A DNA stretch of 64,000 nucleotides, taken from positions 12,982 to 76,981 of the forward strand of contig CAZNJB010000012.1 in the NCBI GenBank assembly GCA_964573255.1, read 5' to 3'. Positions 6,968 through 15,959 of the stretch are shown here, piece after piece; within the stretch, counting starts at the first letter, position 1; each line of letters begins with the position of its first letter. A program made the translations under genes and the position numbers. The notes beneath the pieces were generated by a model. It was not told where the DNA came from, ran no database searches, and was given only the letters and a program-made list of their open reading frames with translations. Source of the stretch: CAYNUJ01 sp964573255. Its GTDB lineage: Bacteria; Bacteroidota; Ignavibacteria; Ignavibacteriales; Melioribacteraceae.

Positions 6968-9900
6968 TCACATTACCTTTTGCAACGACTCCAAAACCTT
7001 TTCTCGCAATAACGGTTTATTGATAAAATCACTGAATCCGGCTTGAATGAATTTTTCTGCAGCGCCCGGTACAACATACGCAGTAACAGCTATAATTGGA
7101 ATATTCTCATAACCTGGCATCTTTTTAATAATTTTCAATGCATCCAAACCATTATATTCACCTTGTAAATTTATATCCATAACAATAAAATCGAATTTTT
7201 TACTCTTTAGTAGAGGCAAGGCTTTTTCGAAACTATTTGCAAATTCGATGGTTTTCAATTCTTTCATCTGGACTTTAAACAGAATTTGAGAATCCACCTG
7301 ATCTTCAACATAAAGACAGGAAAGCTTCGAAATATCGAGTTCCTTCTCTTTTGGGAGAACCGGTTCAGGCTCAGGTTCAGGCTGAGGTAAAGGCTGAGGT
7401 TTGGGTTCTTCAGGTATGGGAATCTGCTCAGACGGATGCTCAAGAATAGCATTTTCTAACATTTCTTGTTCAATGGAGATTTCCGGCACTTCCAACTTCA
7501 ATGGGAATACAATTCCAAACTCGGTTGGATGGGCAGCCGAAGGAATAGAGCGAATCTCCCCATTCAATATTTCAAGCAATTTCCTTACTAATCGAACCGT
7601 AAAACGGGAAAGCCCAAAATTCTTGCGGATGTTAATCTCGTCATCTACGAAAACAGCTTTTAAATTGCCGAGCAATTCTTCCGATATTCCGCTTTTCTGA
7701 TCTTTTATGCCGATAACGAATTTATTATTTTCGAAATAATTTCCGGAAATAAATATTTCGCTTTCGTGCGTCATAATCAGCGCAAAATTGATCATTTGCC
7801 GCAAAAATGTAATGAATTTATGTTTATCCGATACGAACTCGAGTGAAGAAGAAATTTTACCGTAATTAAATTTCACTTCATTCGATTCGGCAATCTTCTT
7901 GGTCGATTCCTGGAGATCGTTGAGCAAGTCAACAAATTTTATATCCGTTACACTCAATTCAACATAATCTTGCTCCAAATGTGAAAATTCAACAGCAATG
8001 TCCATCGTCTGCAGAAGGACTCTCTGATTTTCATCGATTATCTGAATAGCTTCCCTTTGTTCTTCATTCGGATTCTCAATACTTTCTGATAACTCCTGAA
8101 CAAAACCAATTATCACATTTAACGGAGTTAACAGTTCGTGAAATAGATTAGAGAGGAAAGTGGAATCGATCCCACTCTTTTTCAATTCCCCATTAATTTC
8201 CTGAGACTTAGCAACAGATTCTTCGGTTATTTTAAATATCAAACTGAATCTTTCAACCTTATCTTTATAACCAAAGATTGGAGTCCCAACTACGGTAGTT
8301 TCAATTTGTGTCCCTTCAGAAGTTTTAACTTGCAGGGTAATTCTTTTTTCTTCAGCGAATTCACTTTGAAATAGATTTGAATTTAAAATTCCTCTATCCT
8401 TATCAACTAAAATGCTCGAAATCGGATTTTGTTCTATCTCTGCTTTTGTATAACCGAACTTTTCGATAAAAGCATCATTAATATATTTCACAAAACCATG
8501 ATTATCCGTTATTGCAATCGGATAACCCGAATTTTCAAAAGCTGCTTTATAGAGTTGCAATTTTTTCTCTAGTTCAATCTCTTCGGTCACATCCCTAATC
8601 GTACTAAACAACGAAAGAATACCATTAAAATCTATCTCTTTATTATTTATTTCAACAATAATAAAAGAACCATCCTTCCGCTTCTGCCGCATGATTATTC
8701 CATTGCCGTTGGATTTACTTTCTTCCGGAGTTTCAATTAATGTCTGAATATCCTCCGGAGCATATAAATCGGTTAAATCGAGAGATAAAAATTCTTCTCT
8801 CGTATAACCGTATAATTTTAGCGCTGCATTATTTACATCTAAAAACTTAAGATTCTCGGCATTATAAATTAATGCAGGTAAAGGATAGCTATGTAATATT
8901 GTATCGTACATTTTTTCACTCGAAATTATTTCATTGTCTTGATCATGGCTCAAATAAACTAGTGCTAAAGTTGATTTCTCGGACTGCACTACCTTTTGAA
9001 CCATAAATTTTATTTTTTTATTCTCAATTTCCGAAGAAAAATCAGTTTTTTTTTCTTCTTGATTAGTAAAAAAATCATTTAATAATTGGCTACTGCCTTT
9101 TGCTAAAATCGAATTCAAATTAAATGATCGATTTCGCAAGGCTGTAATAAATAATTCTTTGGCAGAATGCGAATAAGAGAGAACATTTCCATCCTCGTCA
9201 ATAAGAATTACAGGTATCAGCCAATCACTAACGTCCAGATTGGTCGTTAATTGCTCATTTAGATCAAACTTGCCGGTATCTATATTATCAATCGAAAAAG
9301 ATAAAATTGCAACAATATTATTATCGATATCAACTAAAGGTATTTGTGCAATTTTTTTTAGTCGCATTTGTCTAAGGAATAAACTGCCGGAAATATCTTC
9401 AAGAAGAATGTTATTCCCCGTTCTAAGCACATATTCGTGCGCTTCAGAAAATATGCGGTACAAATAATTCGGAAGTATTTCTTTCTCACGCTTTCCTTCC
9501 AATTTTCGCTTTGGAATTCCCAAAAATCCAGAAAAACTGCGATTGGCTATCACAATTTTCCCATCGGGATCTTTAATCCAAAAAAATCCTTCGTATTCGT
9601 CCAAAATACGCTGGGTTTTGGACTTACCAATAATTGTGAATGGATAATTCGATTTAATTATTTCTATAATTTTCTTAGTTGAACGACTTAAATAATCTTC
9701 AACATCACCAGAATATAAGTCAATTTTAAGAGTACTTTTCCCTTCAGATTTACTGATCGAAATAATATTAAGTTTGTATAAAACCTTCCCTTTTATTTTT
9801 ATTGAATCAATGTTTACCTCAATATCGGAAGGGGAATCGAGCCTCTCGAGCTGTATAACATTATTTCTGATTTTATCCGAAATAATCGGATCGCTCAGTT

Positions 9901-10069
9901 TCCTCCTGCTCCCTTCTGAAAGTACGTCAAAAATATTCGTAACACCCGAAAATTCTTTTTTCAATTCCTCGCTCATAGAAACAATTTTTCCATTCTTATC
10001 TATGAGCAGAAAAGAAGTTTCCGAACCACTTAATATTGTTTCGTCAATATATAATTTATCGGAGAACAT
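6968..10069 (-). CDS. Multi-PAS hybrid sensor histidine kinase with receiver domain
   Basis: 1033 residues with no transmembrane segments, so cytoplasmic. At least three PAS-like domains are readable: about 150-260 (EGFFWIKDPDGKIVIANRSF), about 385-495 (LKFLDVNNAALKLYGYTREEF) and about 505-620 (ITDNHGFVKYINDAFIEKFGY). A HisKA helix follows with the phospho-acceptor in LFHELLTPLNVIIGF. The ATPase domain is degenerate: the G1 box reads IKDQKSGISEEL and the G2 box FGLSRF. After a proline/glutamate-rich linker comes a receiver with the aspartate in DFIVMDINL and the lysine in FINKPLL. The start overlaps the upstream lipoprotein stop (TAATG), which suggests translational coupling. It probably tunes the polysaccharide operon. 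Whether it still binds ATP is doubtful. Confidence 0.85.
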   Translation of the reverse strand: MFSDKLYIDETILSGSETSFLLIDKNGKIVSMSEELKKEFSGVTNIFDVLSEGSRRKLSDPIISDKIRNNVIQLERLDSPSDIEVNIDSIKIKGKVLYKLNIISISKSEGKSTLKIDLYSGDVEDYLSRSTKKIIEIIKSNYPFTIIGKSKTQRILDEYEGFFWIKDPDGKIVIANRSFSGFLGIPKRKLEGKREKEILPNYLYRIFSEAHEYVLRTGNNILLEDISGSLFLRQMRLKKIAQIPLVDIDNNIVAILSFSIDNIDTGKFDLNEQLTTNLDVSDWLIPVILIDEDGNVLSYSHSAKELFITALRNRSFNLNSILAKGSSQLLNDFFTNQEEKKTDFSSEIENKKIKFMVQKVVQSEKSTLALVYLSHDQDNEIISSEKMYDTILHSYPLPALIYNAENLKFLDVNNAALKLYGYTREEFLSLDLTDLYAPEDIQTLIETPEESKSNGNGIIMRQKRKDGSFIIVEINNKEIDFNGILSLFSTIRDVTEEIELEKKLQLYKAAFENSGYPIAITDNHGFVKYINDAFIEKFGYTKAEIEQNPISSILVDKDRGILNSNLFQSEFAEEKRITLQVKTSEGTQIETTVVGTPIFGYKDKVERFSLIFKITEESVAKSQEINGELKKSGIDSTFLSNLFHELLTPLNVIIGFVQELSESIENPNEEQREAIQIIDENQRVLLQTMDIAVEFSHLEQDYVELSVTDIKFVDLLNDLQESTKKIAESNEVKFNYGKISSSLEFVSDKHKFITFLRQMINFALIMTHESEIFISGNYFENNKFVIGIKDQKSGISEELLGNLKAVFVDDEINIRKNFGLSRFTVRLVRKLLEILNGEIRSIPSAAHPTEFGIVFPLKLEVPEISIEQEMLENAILEHPSEQIPIPEEPKPQPLPQPEPEPEPVLPKEKELDISKLSCLYVEDQVDSQILFKVQMKELKTIEFANSFEKALPLLKSKKFDFIVMDINLQGEYNGLDALKIIKKMPGYENIPIIAVTAYVVPGAAEKFIQAGFSDFINKPLLREKVLESLQKVM

Positions 10070-11898
10070 TAGAACGGAATCGTTACTTGATAAATATTTG
10101 AATATTGAGAAACACTTTGTCCGTTATATGCCCTAACTCTATAATCATAAGATGTTCCCCTATATAGTCCTTTGGTTTCATCCCTATAGAATTGAGCATT
10201 AGGCCCAACAATTGCAATCTGCGTAAAATTAGTAGCTCCCGTAATTCTTCTCTCTATTAGAAAACCTAACTCATTATCCGAATTATCAGTCCAAGTTAAA
10301 TCCACTGCTAATTGATTCGGAACAGCTGACGCGACTAAATTAGTAGGTCTAAAAATGCCTCCGGGACCACCCGCAGTGCTTACAATATTAGAAAAATTAG
10401 AATACTCACCGCCCAAAAATGCTCTAACTTTGTATGAATAAATTAGATTAGGATCTTGAATTGTATCGTTGTACGCTTGCGTTCTCGGCGGTAAAATTTT
10501 ATAAATATGGAAGTTGGATAAATCACCGTCTCTTCTCCAAAGTTCTATTCCATCCTCCGTGCTGGCGTTGTTTGTCCAGAACAAACCATAAAGCTGATTT
10601 GGAATAAATTCAGAGATTTCCAAATTGCTCGGAGATCTTAAAGGCACGAATGGAACATATGCAGAATCTTCATTTGAGTACGGAGTAAAAAATCCTTCTG
10701 TAGTAGTATGTTTAGCCCTGTAGTAATAAAGAGTGTTGCTTGTAACATTTGTATCGATAAAAACATTCTCGTCAGCAACCGTTGCTCCAATTTGTGTGTA
10801 CGTACCTGTTAAACCCGTTCTGCGTTCTACAACAGTTCCGTTTTCAAGAACAGTATTATCCGACCAAGTAATTTTTACTGCATCAATAGTTTTATCGAAA
10901 TTTGCAACTAAATTCGATGGGCTTGGGATGTCCACTCCGAAAGTAGTAACCGTAATTTCAGAAGAATAGGTTTCAGAATTGCTTGTGAATACGCCTACAC
11001 GATAATGGTAAGTAGTATATTGAGTTAATCCCTGGTCAATATATTCTTCAGAATTTGGTGGAAGTATTTTTATAGTAGTCCAAGGATCACTCGTCAAAAC
11101 TTTTCTCTGAACTTTAAATCCATTTTCCTCGGTTGAATTATCCTGCCACGTTAATTGAATCAAACTCTTACCCAAAGCTTGACCGAATAAATTAGTTGGA
11201 GGACTTCCGGCAGCACCGCCTGAATTTACTTCGTTGCTGAATGGAGAATTACCAAATGCATTAACGGCTCTTACTTTATAATAATATGTAACAAATTGAG
11301 CAACTGTTCTATCAAGCCAATTATTCGAGTTAGCCTGTAAGGTTTGAACTACGCGATAATTTCCGTTATCCCCGTCTTTACGCCAAACTTCAAATGAGTC
11401 CTCATTGTTCGAACTGTCATCCCATACCAACAAAACTTCTGTTTCGGATACTCTTTGCAAAAAGAGATTGTACGGTCTTCTCGGCGGTTCTGTATTCGCA
11501 AGAACCAGAATAGAATCGAAAGTAGAACTTGTTTTGAACTTACCTTCTTTATTATATACTGCTACATAATAACTGATTTTTTGTCCAACAATTGCGGAAT
11601 CTACCGTTAAATAAAGCAATGGATTCGTACCGTTAGTATTAGGAGAAAAAACTCCGGTAGATTTCTTGTTGATGAATACTTCAAACCGATCAATTCCCTG
11701 GCTTCCTAATCCCGGGGAAGCATCATAATTTATCCTGTTCTGCCCTACTTGGATGGTATCTCCTGTCTTAGGGCTATAGACATTAATTTTCGGTTCGGAT
11801 GTTAAAGGATTATTTATTGTCTGCACACATCCGACAACAATAGAAAGAGTTATAATTACAGCAATTAAATATTTTAACTTTGTTTTATTCATCTTCAT
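10069..11898 (-). CDS. Fibronectin type III repeat lipoprotein
   Basis: About 609 residues from the ATG at 11898. The longer frame from 11985 adds 29 residues ahead of a normal lipoprotein signal, so I reject it. The signal is KYLIAVIITLSIVVGC with the lipobox cysteine near residue 24. An Ig-like domain follows (INVYSPKTGDTIQVGQ), then about five fibronectin III domains, each with VxLxWxDNSxxExGFxVxR and YYYRVRA-type strands. It should be an envelope-anchored adhesion or scaffold protein. Its place between the deacetylase-like gene and the sensor kinase, with the stop overlapping the kinase start, ties it to the polysaccharide operon. Confidence 0.85.
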   Translation of the reverse strand: MKMNKTKLKYLIAVIITLSIVVGCVQTINNPLTSEPKINVYSPKTGDTIQVGQNRINYDASPGLGSQGIDRFEVFINKKSTGVFSPNTNGTNPLLYLTVDSAIVGQKISYYVAVYNKEGKFKTSSTFDSILVLANTEPPRRPYNLFLQRVSETEVLLVWDDSSNNEDSFEVWRKDGDNGNYRVVQTLQANSNNWLDRTVAQFVTYYYKVRAVNAFGNSPFSNEVNSGGAAGSPPTNLFGQALGKSLIQLTWQDNSTEENGFKVQRKVLTSDPWTTIKILPPNSEEYIDQGLTQYTTYHYRVGVFTSNSETYSSEITVTTFGVDIPSPSNLVANFDKTIDAVKITWSDNTVLENGTVVERRTGLTGTYTQIGATVADENVFIDTNVTSNTLYYYRAKHTTTEGFFTPYSNEDSAYVPFVPLRSPSNLEISEFIPNQLYGLFWTNNASTEDGIELWRRDGDLSNFHIYKILPPRTQAYNDTIQDPNLIYSYKVRAFLGGEYSNFSNIVSTAGGPGGIFRPTNLVASAVPNQLAVDLTWTDNSDNELGFLIERRITGATNFTQIAIVGPNAQFYRDETKGLYRGTSYDYRVRAYNGQSVSQYSNIYQVTIPF

Positions 11899-11997
11899 AC
11901 TATAATTTTTCAAATAATCTAAAAGAAAGAATAGAAATTTGGGAAAAATGTTACCGGACTTTCTATCTTTTTGAAGAACTGTCATAGTCTTCTCAAA

Positions 11998-13902
11998 TTA
12001 GCTGGAAATGTTTTCGAAATCGATTAAAAACGACCTGGATTCATTCGGCTCCATCTCTTTTAAATACATATATAGCGTATTTGTAGATGAATCGAACTCA
12101 AATTCTGGAATTTTAGTATTTATAATATCCGACGAAACTCTAACATTCTTTACTTTCTTATTTAAATTAACTTGAACAGTAAAATTTCTTACGGAATTAT
12201 CGGTAGGATTAGTAACTTCCACAGCAATTCTTCTTTTACTACGAGTAGTATATTGTATTTCAACTCCTCCCCTGCGCAGCCACCATTTTTGTAAATCATC
12301 CAAAGAACAAATCCAAAAATCCTTTTCTTTAATGTAATTCATTAAATTATCTATTACTCGCAAATTCTGTCGTTCCAATTGATAATTTGTATGCACTTTA
12401 AACACATACAATCCGCCCTCAAATAATACTCTATCAACATCCTCTTCGTAAGTGTATTCTTGAAAGTCGTTTTCTGTTAAACCGTAATCACGAATAACCT
12501 CATAATCATCTCTTGCAGTTTTAGTAATTAGTAAGATCGGTTTATTATTACGAATAATTATCTTAGGAACACTTCTGTCGGTTAATGAATCCGTGAGTAA
12601 AAACTCTATTCCGGAAGCAGAAATTGCCTGCAGAGTATTCTCGTCATAAAATCCGTATAACGGCATCATACTTCTTACTTTAGAACCGGATAAAGCTTCC
12701 ACAGTATCTTTAGCAAATTGGATACTAGCTTGTTGAACGAGTTTGTCATCAAGTTTATTTATAGTATCTTCTGCCGATTCTAAAAATCCTATATCAACAA
12801 CTATTCCCAAATCGCCGTATTCACTGATGCTTTTAACTAAATCCGGATTATTAATTGCCCTGCGAGCATCAATAAAAAATGTTGCCGGGTATCTTTTGTT
12901 TTTCAGAAGCTTCCCTAAATTTAATGCATTCTGCGGGTCTTCCGTAATTTGAGGAATTAGAATAGCTGCTGCTTTATAAGAAGCCGGCCAGTCCCTTATA
13001 AAAGCAATTGGTTTGTAAGTAAGCCAGTTAATACAATTATTAAACAATTTTTCGAAATAGATATAATCTTCTTGTTGACCGATAACTGAATTCAAACCGA
13101 ATCCAAACCAAATAAAGCGTCCCTTTCCGTAAGTACCGAAAGCAATGCCGGCACTTTTACTAATTTCGTCTCTCACTAAACCTGCTTCACGTCTGAAATC
13201 GTACCAAAAACTAACTTGAGTTGTTCTCGGTTCCAAAATTTCTGCATATATCGGTCTATCCCATGTAGCAATTTTTAAGGCATATCCTGTAGGAATTCCT
13301 GCGGTGATTTTAAGATTTCCTCTCAGAGTATGAATTTTATACGTTTCTTCCGGCTTAATTTCTTTGCTAAATTTCATACCGAAAGCTTCCGTGAAGAAAT
13401 CCCATCCTCTCCATTTCCCCTCATCAGAGAAAGTACCCGGACCACCCGTGCAGAAAATTGATCCGCCTTTTTCCAAATATTTTTTCAACTCAATCAACTC
13501 CTTATCTGAAATTGATTGAGCCATGGGCAAGATAATTAACTTGTAGTCGTAATGCCTCCCTAATTCTATAGTTTGATCACTAATGATTTCATATTTCACT
13601 TTATCGTTTTTTAGGTAAACTTCCCAAGTATCAATGATATCGCTTAGCCAAGTACTCCCTTCGGGAAGTTTGTTCTCAGTATATTGAGAATAAAGAAGTG
13701 CAACCTTATCCACTTTATCGATTAACGCTAAATTTTGTTTTGTCGGTAATATCTCTTCTATTTCGTAATCACCGTAGACATTCTGGATAATTACCAAAAA
13801 AATGAGTACCCCGACAGTAAGAAGCACTAAGCCGGTAAGGAAAATTATCAGATAATTAACCCGCAGCCCAAAATGTTCTTCTTCTTTTTCTTTTAACGCC
13901 AT
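11998..13902 (-). CDS. Membrane-anchored protein with GATase-like domain and degenerate polysaccharide-deacetylase fold
   Basis: 634 residues. One N-terminal transmembrane helix (about 16-42) anchors the protein, leaving the rest periplasmic. Residues about 60-290 look like a class I amidotransferase-like flavodoxin fold (LIILPMAQSISDKELIELKK, GGSIFCTGGPGTF, GKGRFIWFGFGLN). Residues about 305-545 follow the course of a NodB deacetylase barrel (ILIPQITEDPQNALNLGKLL, PATFFIDARRAI, MMPLYGFYDENTLQAISASG, VHTNYQLERQN). The metal-binding TFDDG and HxxxH motifs are absent, so hydrolysis is unlikely. A beta-sandwich tail (about 550-634) ends the protein. The layout recalls deacetylase/scaffold proteins of exopolysaccharide loci. 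It overlaps the upstream gene by 10 bases. Confidence 0.75.
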   Translation of the reverse strand: MALKEKEEEHFGLRVNYLIIFLTGLVLLTVGVLIFLVIIQNVYGDYEIEEILPTKQNLALIDKVDKVALLYSQYTENKLPEGSTWLSDIIDTWEVYLKNDKVKYEIISDQTIELGRHYDYKLIILPMAQSISDKELIELKKYLEKGGSIFCTGGPGTFSDEGKWRGWDFFTEAFGMKFSKEIKPEETYKIHTLRGNLKITAGIPTGYALKIATWDRPIYAEILEPRTTQVSFWYDFRREAGLVRDEISKSAGIAFGTYGKGRFIWFGFGLNSVIGQQEDYIYFEKLFNNCINWLTYKPIAFIRDWPASYKAAAILIPQITEDPQNALNLGKLLKNKRYPATFFIDARRAINNPDLVKSISEYGDLGIVVDIGFLESAEDTINKLDDKLVQQASIQFAKDTVEALSGSKVRSMMPLYGFYDENTLQAISASGIEFLLTDSLTDRSVPKIIIRNNKPILLITKTARDDYEVIRDYGLTENDFQEYTYEEDVDRVLFEGGLYVFKVHTNYQLERQNLRVIDNLMNYIKEKDFWICSLDDLQKWWLRRGGVEIQYTTRSKRRIAVEVTNPTDNSVRNFTVQVNLNKKVKNVRVSSDIINTKIPEFEFDSSTNTLYMYLKEMEPNESRSFLIDFENISS

Positions 13903-14402
13903 CTAAGAGTATCCTCATTTTTCTTTTCTTCTTTTTTCTCTGTATTCGGCGCAACATAACCTTCTGCGGTATATCTCATAAATTTACCCCGAGTGCTTTC
14001 GAATGTAGACCTTTTTTGAGGTTGAGCCTCGGTTCTCATATATCTACTTGTTTCCGCATAATTTGGTGTAGGCGGAGGAGTAGGAGCAAATGTAGGTCTA
14101 AATTCTTTAGATTCTTGAGTACCGTAGAACATCGGTTGTCTTTCATGCTCGTACCCTGTTAATCTCGAAGGCTGATCTTCAAATAGAGTTCTTCTCATAC
14201 CCGTTTGAGTAGAAGCAGCTTGTTCACTGGTTAACCTAGCAGGAGCAACAAGCTCTGCAGGCAATGCTGCCGGTTCTGCCACTTTCCCTACACGACCTTT
14301 TCTTTCACGTATTTTATATAAAATATAAGCCCCAACCGCTAGAATGAAGGTTGAAACGGTTGCAACTAATATTATGAATGATAGTATCGGAATAAGTTCC
14401 AT
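13893..14402 (-). CDS. Single-pass membrane protein with disordered tail
   Basis: 169 residues, family not recognised. One transmembrane helix (about 5-29, ILSFIILVATVSTFILAVGAYIL) precedes a basic stop-transfer segment (KIRERKGRVGK), so the remainder should be cytoplasmic. That tail is alanine-, proline- and threonine-rich (PTFAPTPPPTPNYAE) and ends in a run of lysine and glutamate. GAGAGG lies about 5 bases before the start. It sits 24 bases after the glycosyltransferase and overlaps the next gene, so it is an operon member. A role as a small partner of the synthase is inference from position. Confidence 0.7.
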   Translation of the reverse strand: MELIPILSFIILVATVSTFILAVGAYILYKIRERKGRVGKVAEPAALPAELVAPARLTSEQAASTQTGMRRTLFEDQPSRLTGYEHERQPMFYGTQESKEFRPTFAPTPPPTPNYAETSRYMRTEAQPQKRSTFESTRGKFMRYTAEGYVAPNTEKKEEKKNEDTLRWR

Positions 14403-14426
14403 TACATACCTCTCTGATTATAAAAT

Positions 14427-15854
14427 TTATGCTGCCGGTGCGGCACTTTGTCCTCCGGCTTGATCCAATCCAATTCTTTCTAATTTTCCCCAGTTCATTT
14501 CGATACCCAAAAATTCTTCCACTGTAGCCATAGCTTTCGTTATGTCGATCATCAAAATGAAAATGAGGCGATAGATAAATGCATAAAACACTAATCTAAA
14601 TTCTTCTTTCTCAACAGCCAAACAATAAATTGCCGCCATCATATCGAGCGCCATAATTCCAATCCACCAGAAGACAACTAAAGCAGACATATGGAAAAAC
14701 ACACCAACAACAATAAAGAACAAATTCGCAAAAATATTCATTGCAGGCCAAACTAATGCTTCATAAAACATCGACCAAAGAATTAGTGTATTATTAAAAT
14801 TCAATGTCGGATTGTAAATGTGTTTCTTATGTTTTCTAATAGCTTGTAAAATACCTCTGGTCCATCTGTATCTTTGTTTAAGCAACTGCAAAAACTTTTC
14901 AGGAGCTTCCGTATAAGAGATTGCTCTCGGTTCGTATTTTACTTTCCAACCTGCGGCAAGCATTTTAAGCGTTAAATCCGCATCTTCAGCAAATGTATCG
15001 CTCGAATAAAAGCCTGCACTTCTTAAAGCTTTCTTCCGAAAAATTCCTATCGGACCCGGAATTATATTCACCATTTTTACCATACCCTGTGCAAAACGGG
15101 CAAGATTCAAACCTTCAATATACTCCAAAGCTTGAAGATCTGTAACCATTTTACCACGGTTAAGTACCTTTACGTTCCCGGCAACAGCTCCGATAGAAGG
15201 ATCAATAAAGTGACGGATTCCCATTTTCAAAGTATCGGGCGATAATTTCGAATCCCCGTCAACACTTACAGTAAATTCCGCATCCGAAAATTGAATTCCA
15301 GCATTTAAAGCTTTCGCTTTACCGCCATTAGGCTTGTTTATCAGAGTAACTCTGACCATAGAAGTCTTACCTTTCTGATAGCCGACCATTTCTCCTGCAA
15401 CTTCGGCGGTATTATCGGTAGAACCGTCATTTACAACAATTATTTCATAATTTGGATAATCTAATTCCAATAATGACCTTATCGACTGTTGAACAACTTT
15501 TTCTTCATTGTAAACTGGTACAATTATCGAAACAAACGGAAAATAATTATCGTATTCTTCAACTGTATATTTAGTGATATTCAAATACGCGAGCACAAGG
15601 ATAGAAAAGTATCTAAAAAGCAGTACGAAAAGAAATATAACAAGCGCAACAATTGACGCATAAACGAACAATCCGTTAAAGGATAATACGGTCTGCGGCA
15701 ATGTAATCATGATAATAATAAACATGATAACAGAAAGAGAGCCGGAAAAAATAATCGCTCTGATTTTTTCCTGTTTTTCATTTCTTTTGGGAGGATCAAT
15801 CTCCCTATTATCCAAAAGAATCTGTGCTCGTTCTATTTTTTGTTTATTCTGCAT
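14427..15854 (-). CDS. Processive family 2 glycosyltransferase, exopolysaccharide synthase
   Basis: 475 residues. Two N-terminal transmembrane helices (about 35-60 and 62-88) precede the cytoplasmic GT-A domain and about three to four helices follow (about 355-450). All the processive-synthase motifs are present: VNDGSTDNT, the DxD in SVDGDSKL, the general-base TFAEDADLTLKML, and QRYRWTRG, equivalent to QxxRW. This is the architecture of PgaC/NodC/cellulose-synthase-type enzymes that polymerise a beta-linked chain and pass it through the membrane. The sugar cannot be fixed from sequence; GlcNAc or glucose are the leading options. There is no PilZ domain. It is the catalytic core of the seven-gene operon. 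Confidence 0.88.
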   Translation of the reverse strand: MQNKQKIERAQILLDNREIDPPKRNEKQEKIRAIIFSGSLSVIMFIIIMITLPQTVLSFNGLFVYASIVALVIFLFVLLFRYFSILVLAYLNITKYTVEEYDNYFPFVSIIVPVYNEEKVVQQSIRSLLELDYPNYEIIVVNDGSTDNTAEVAGEMVGYQKGKTSMVRVTLINKPNGGKAKALNAGIQFSDAEFTVSVDGDSKLSPDTLKMGIRHFIDPSIGAVAGNVKVLNRGKMVTDLQALEYIEGLNLARFAQGMVKMVNIIPGPIGIFRKKALRSAGFYSSDTFAEDADLTLKMLAAGWKVKYEPRAISYTEAPEKFLQLLKQRYRWTRGILQAIRKHKKHIYNPTLNFNNTLILWSMFYEALVWPAMNIFANLFFIVVGVFFHMSALVVFWWIGIMALDMMAAIYCLAVEKEEFRLVFYAFIYRLIFILMIDITKAMATVEEFLGIEMNWGKLERIGLDQAGGQSAAPAA

Positions 15855-15959
15855 AGTAAATTATAATTATTTTCTACCATTCTTAATATAACATTTTATT
15901 TAAATCATTGCAATCAAAAGAGTTATAAATAACCGTTAAAGCAATTATTTAAAGAATCG

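Noticed and set aside
11899..11985. Longer N-terminus for the fibronectin lipoprotein
   Set aside because: It would place 29 residues ahead of a normal lipoprotein signal; the ATG at 11898 gives a proper lipobox distance.
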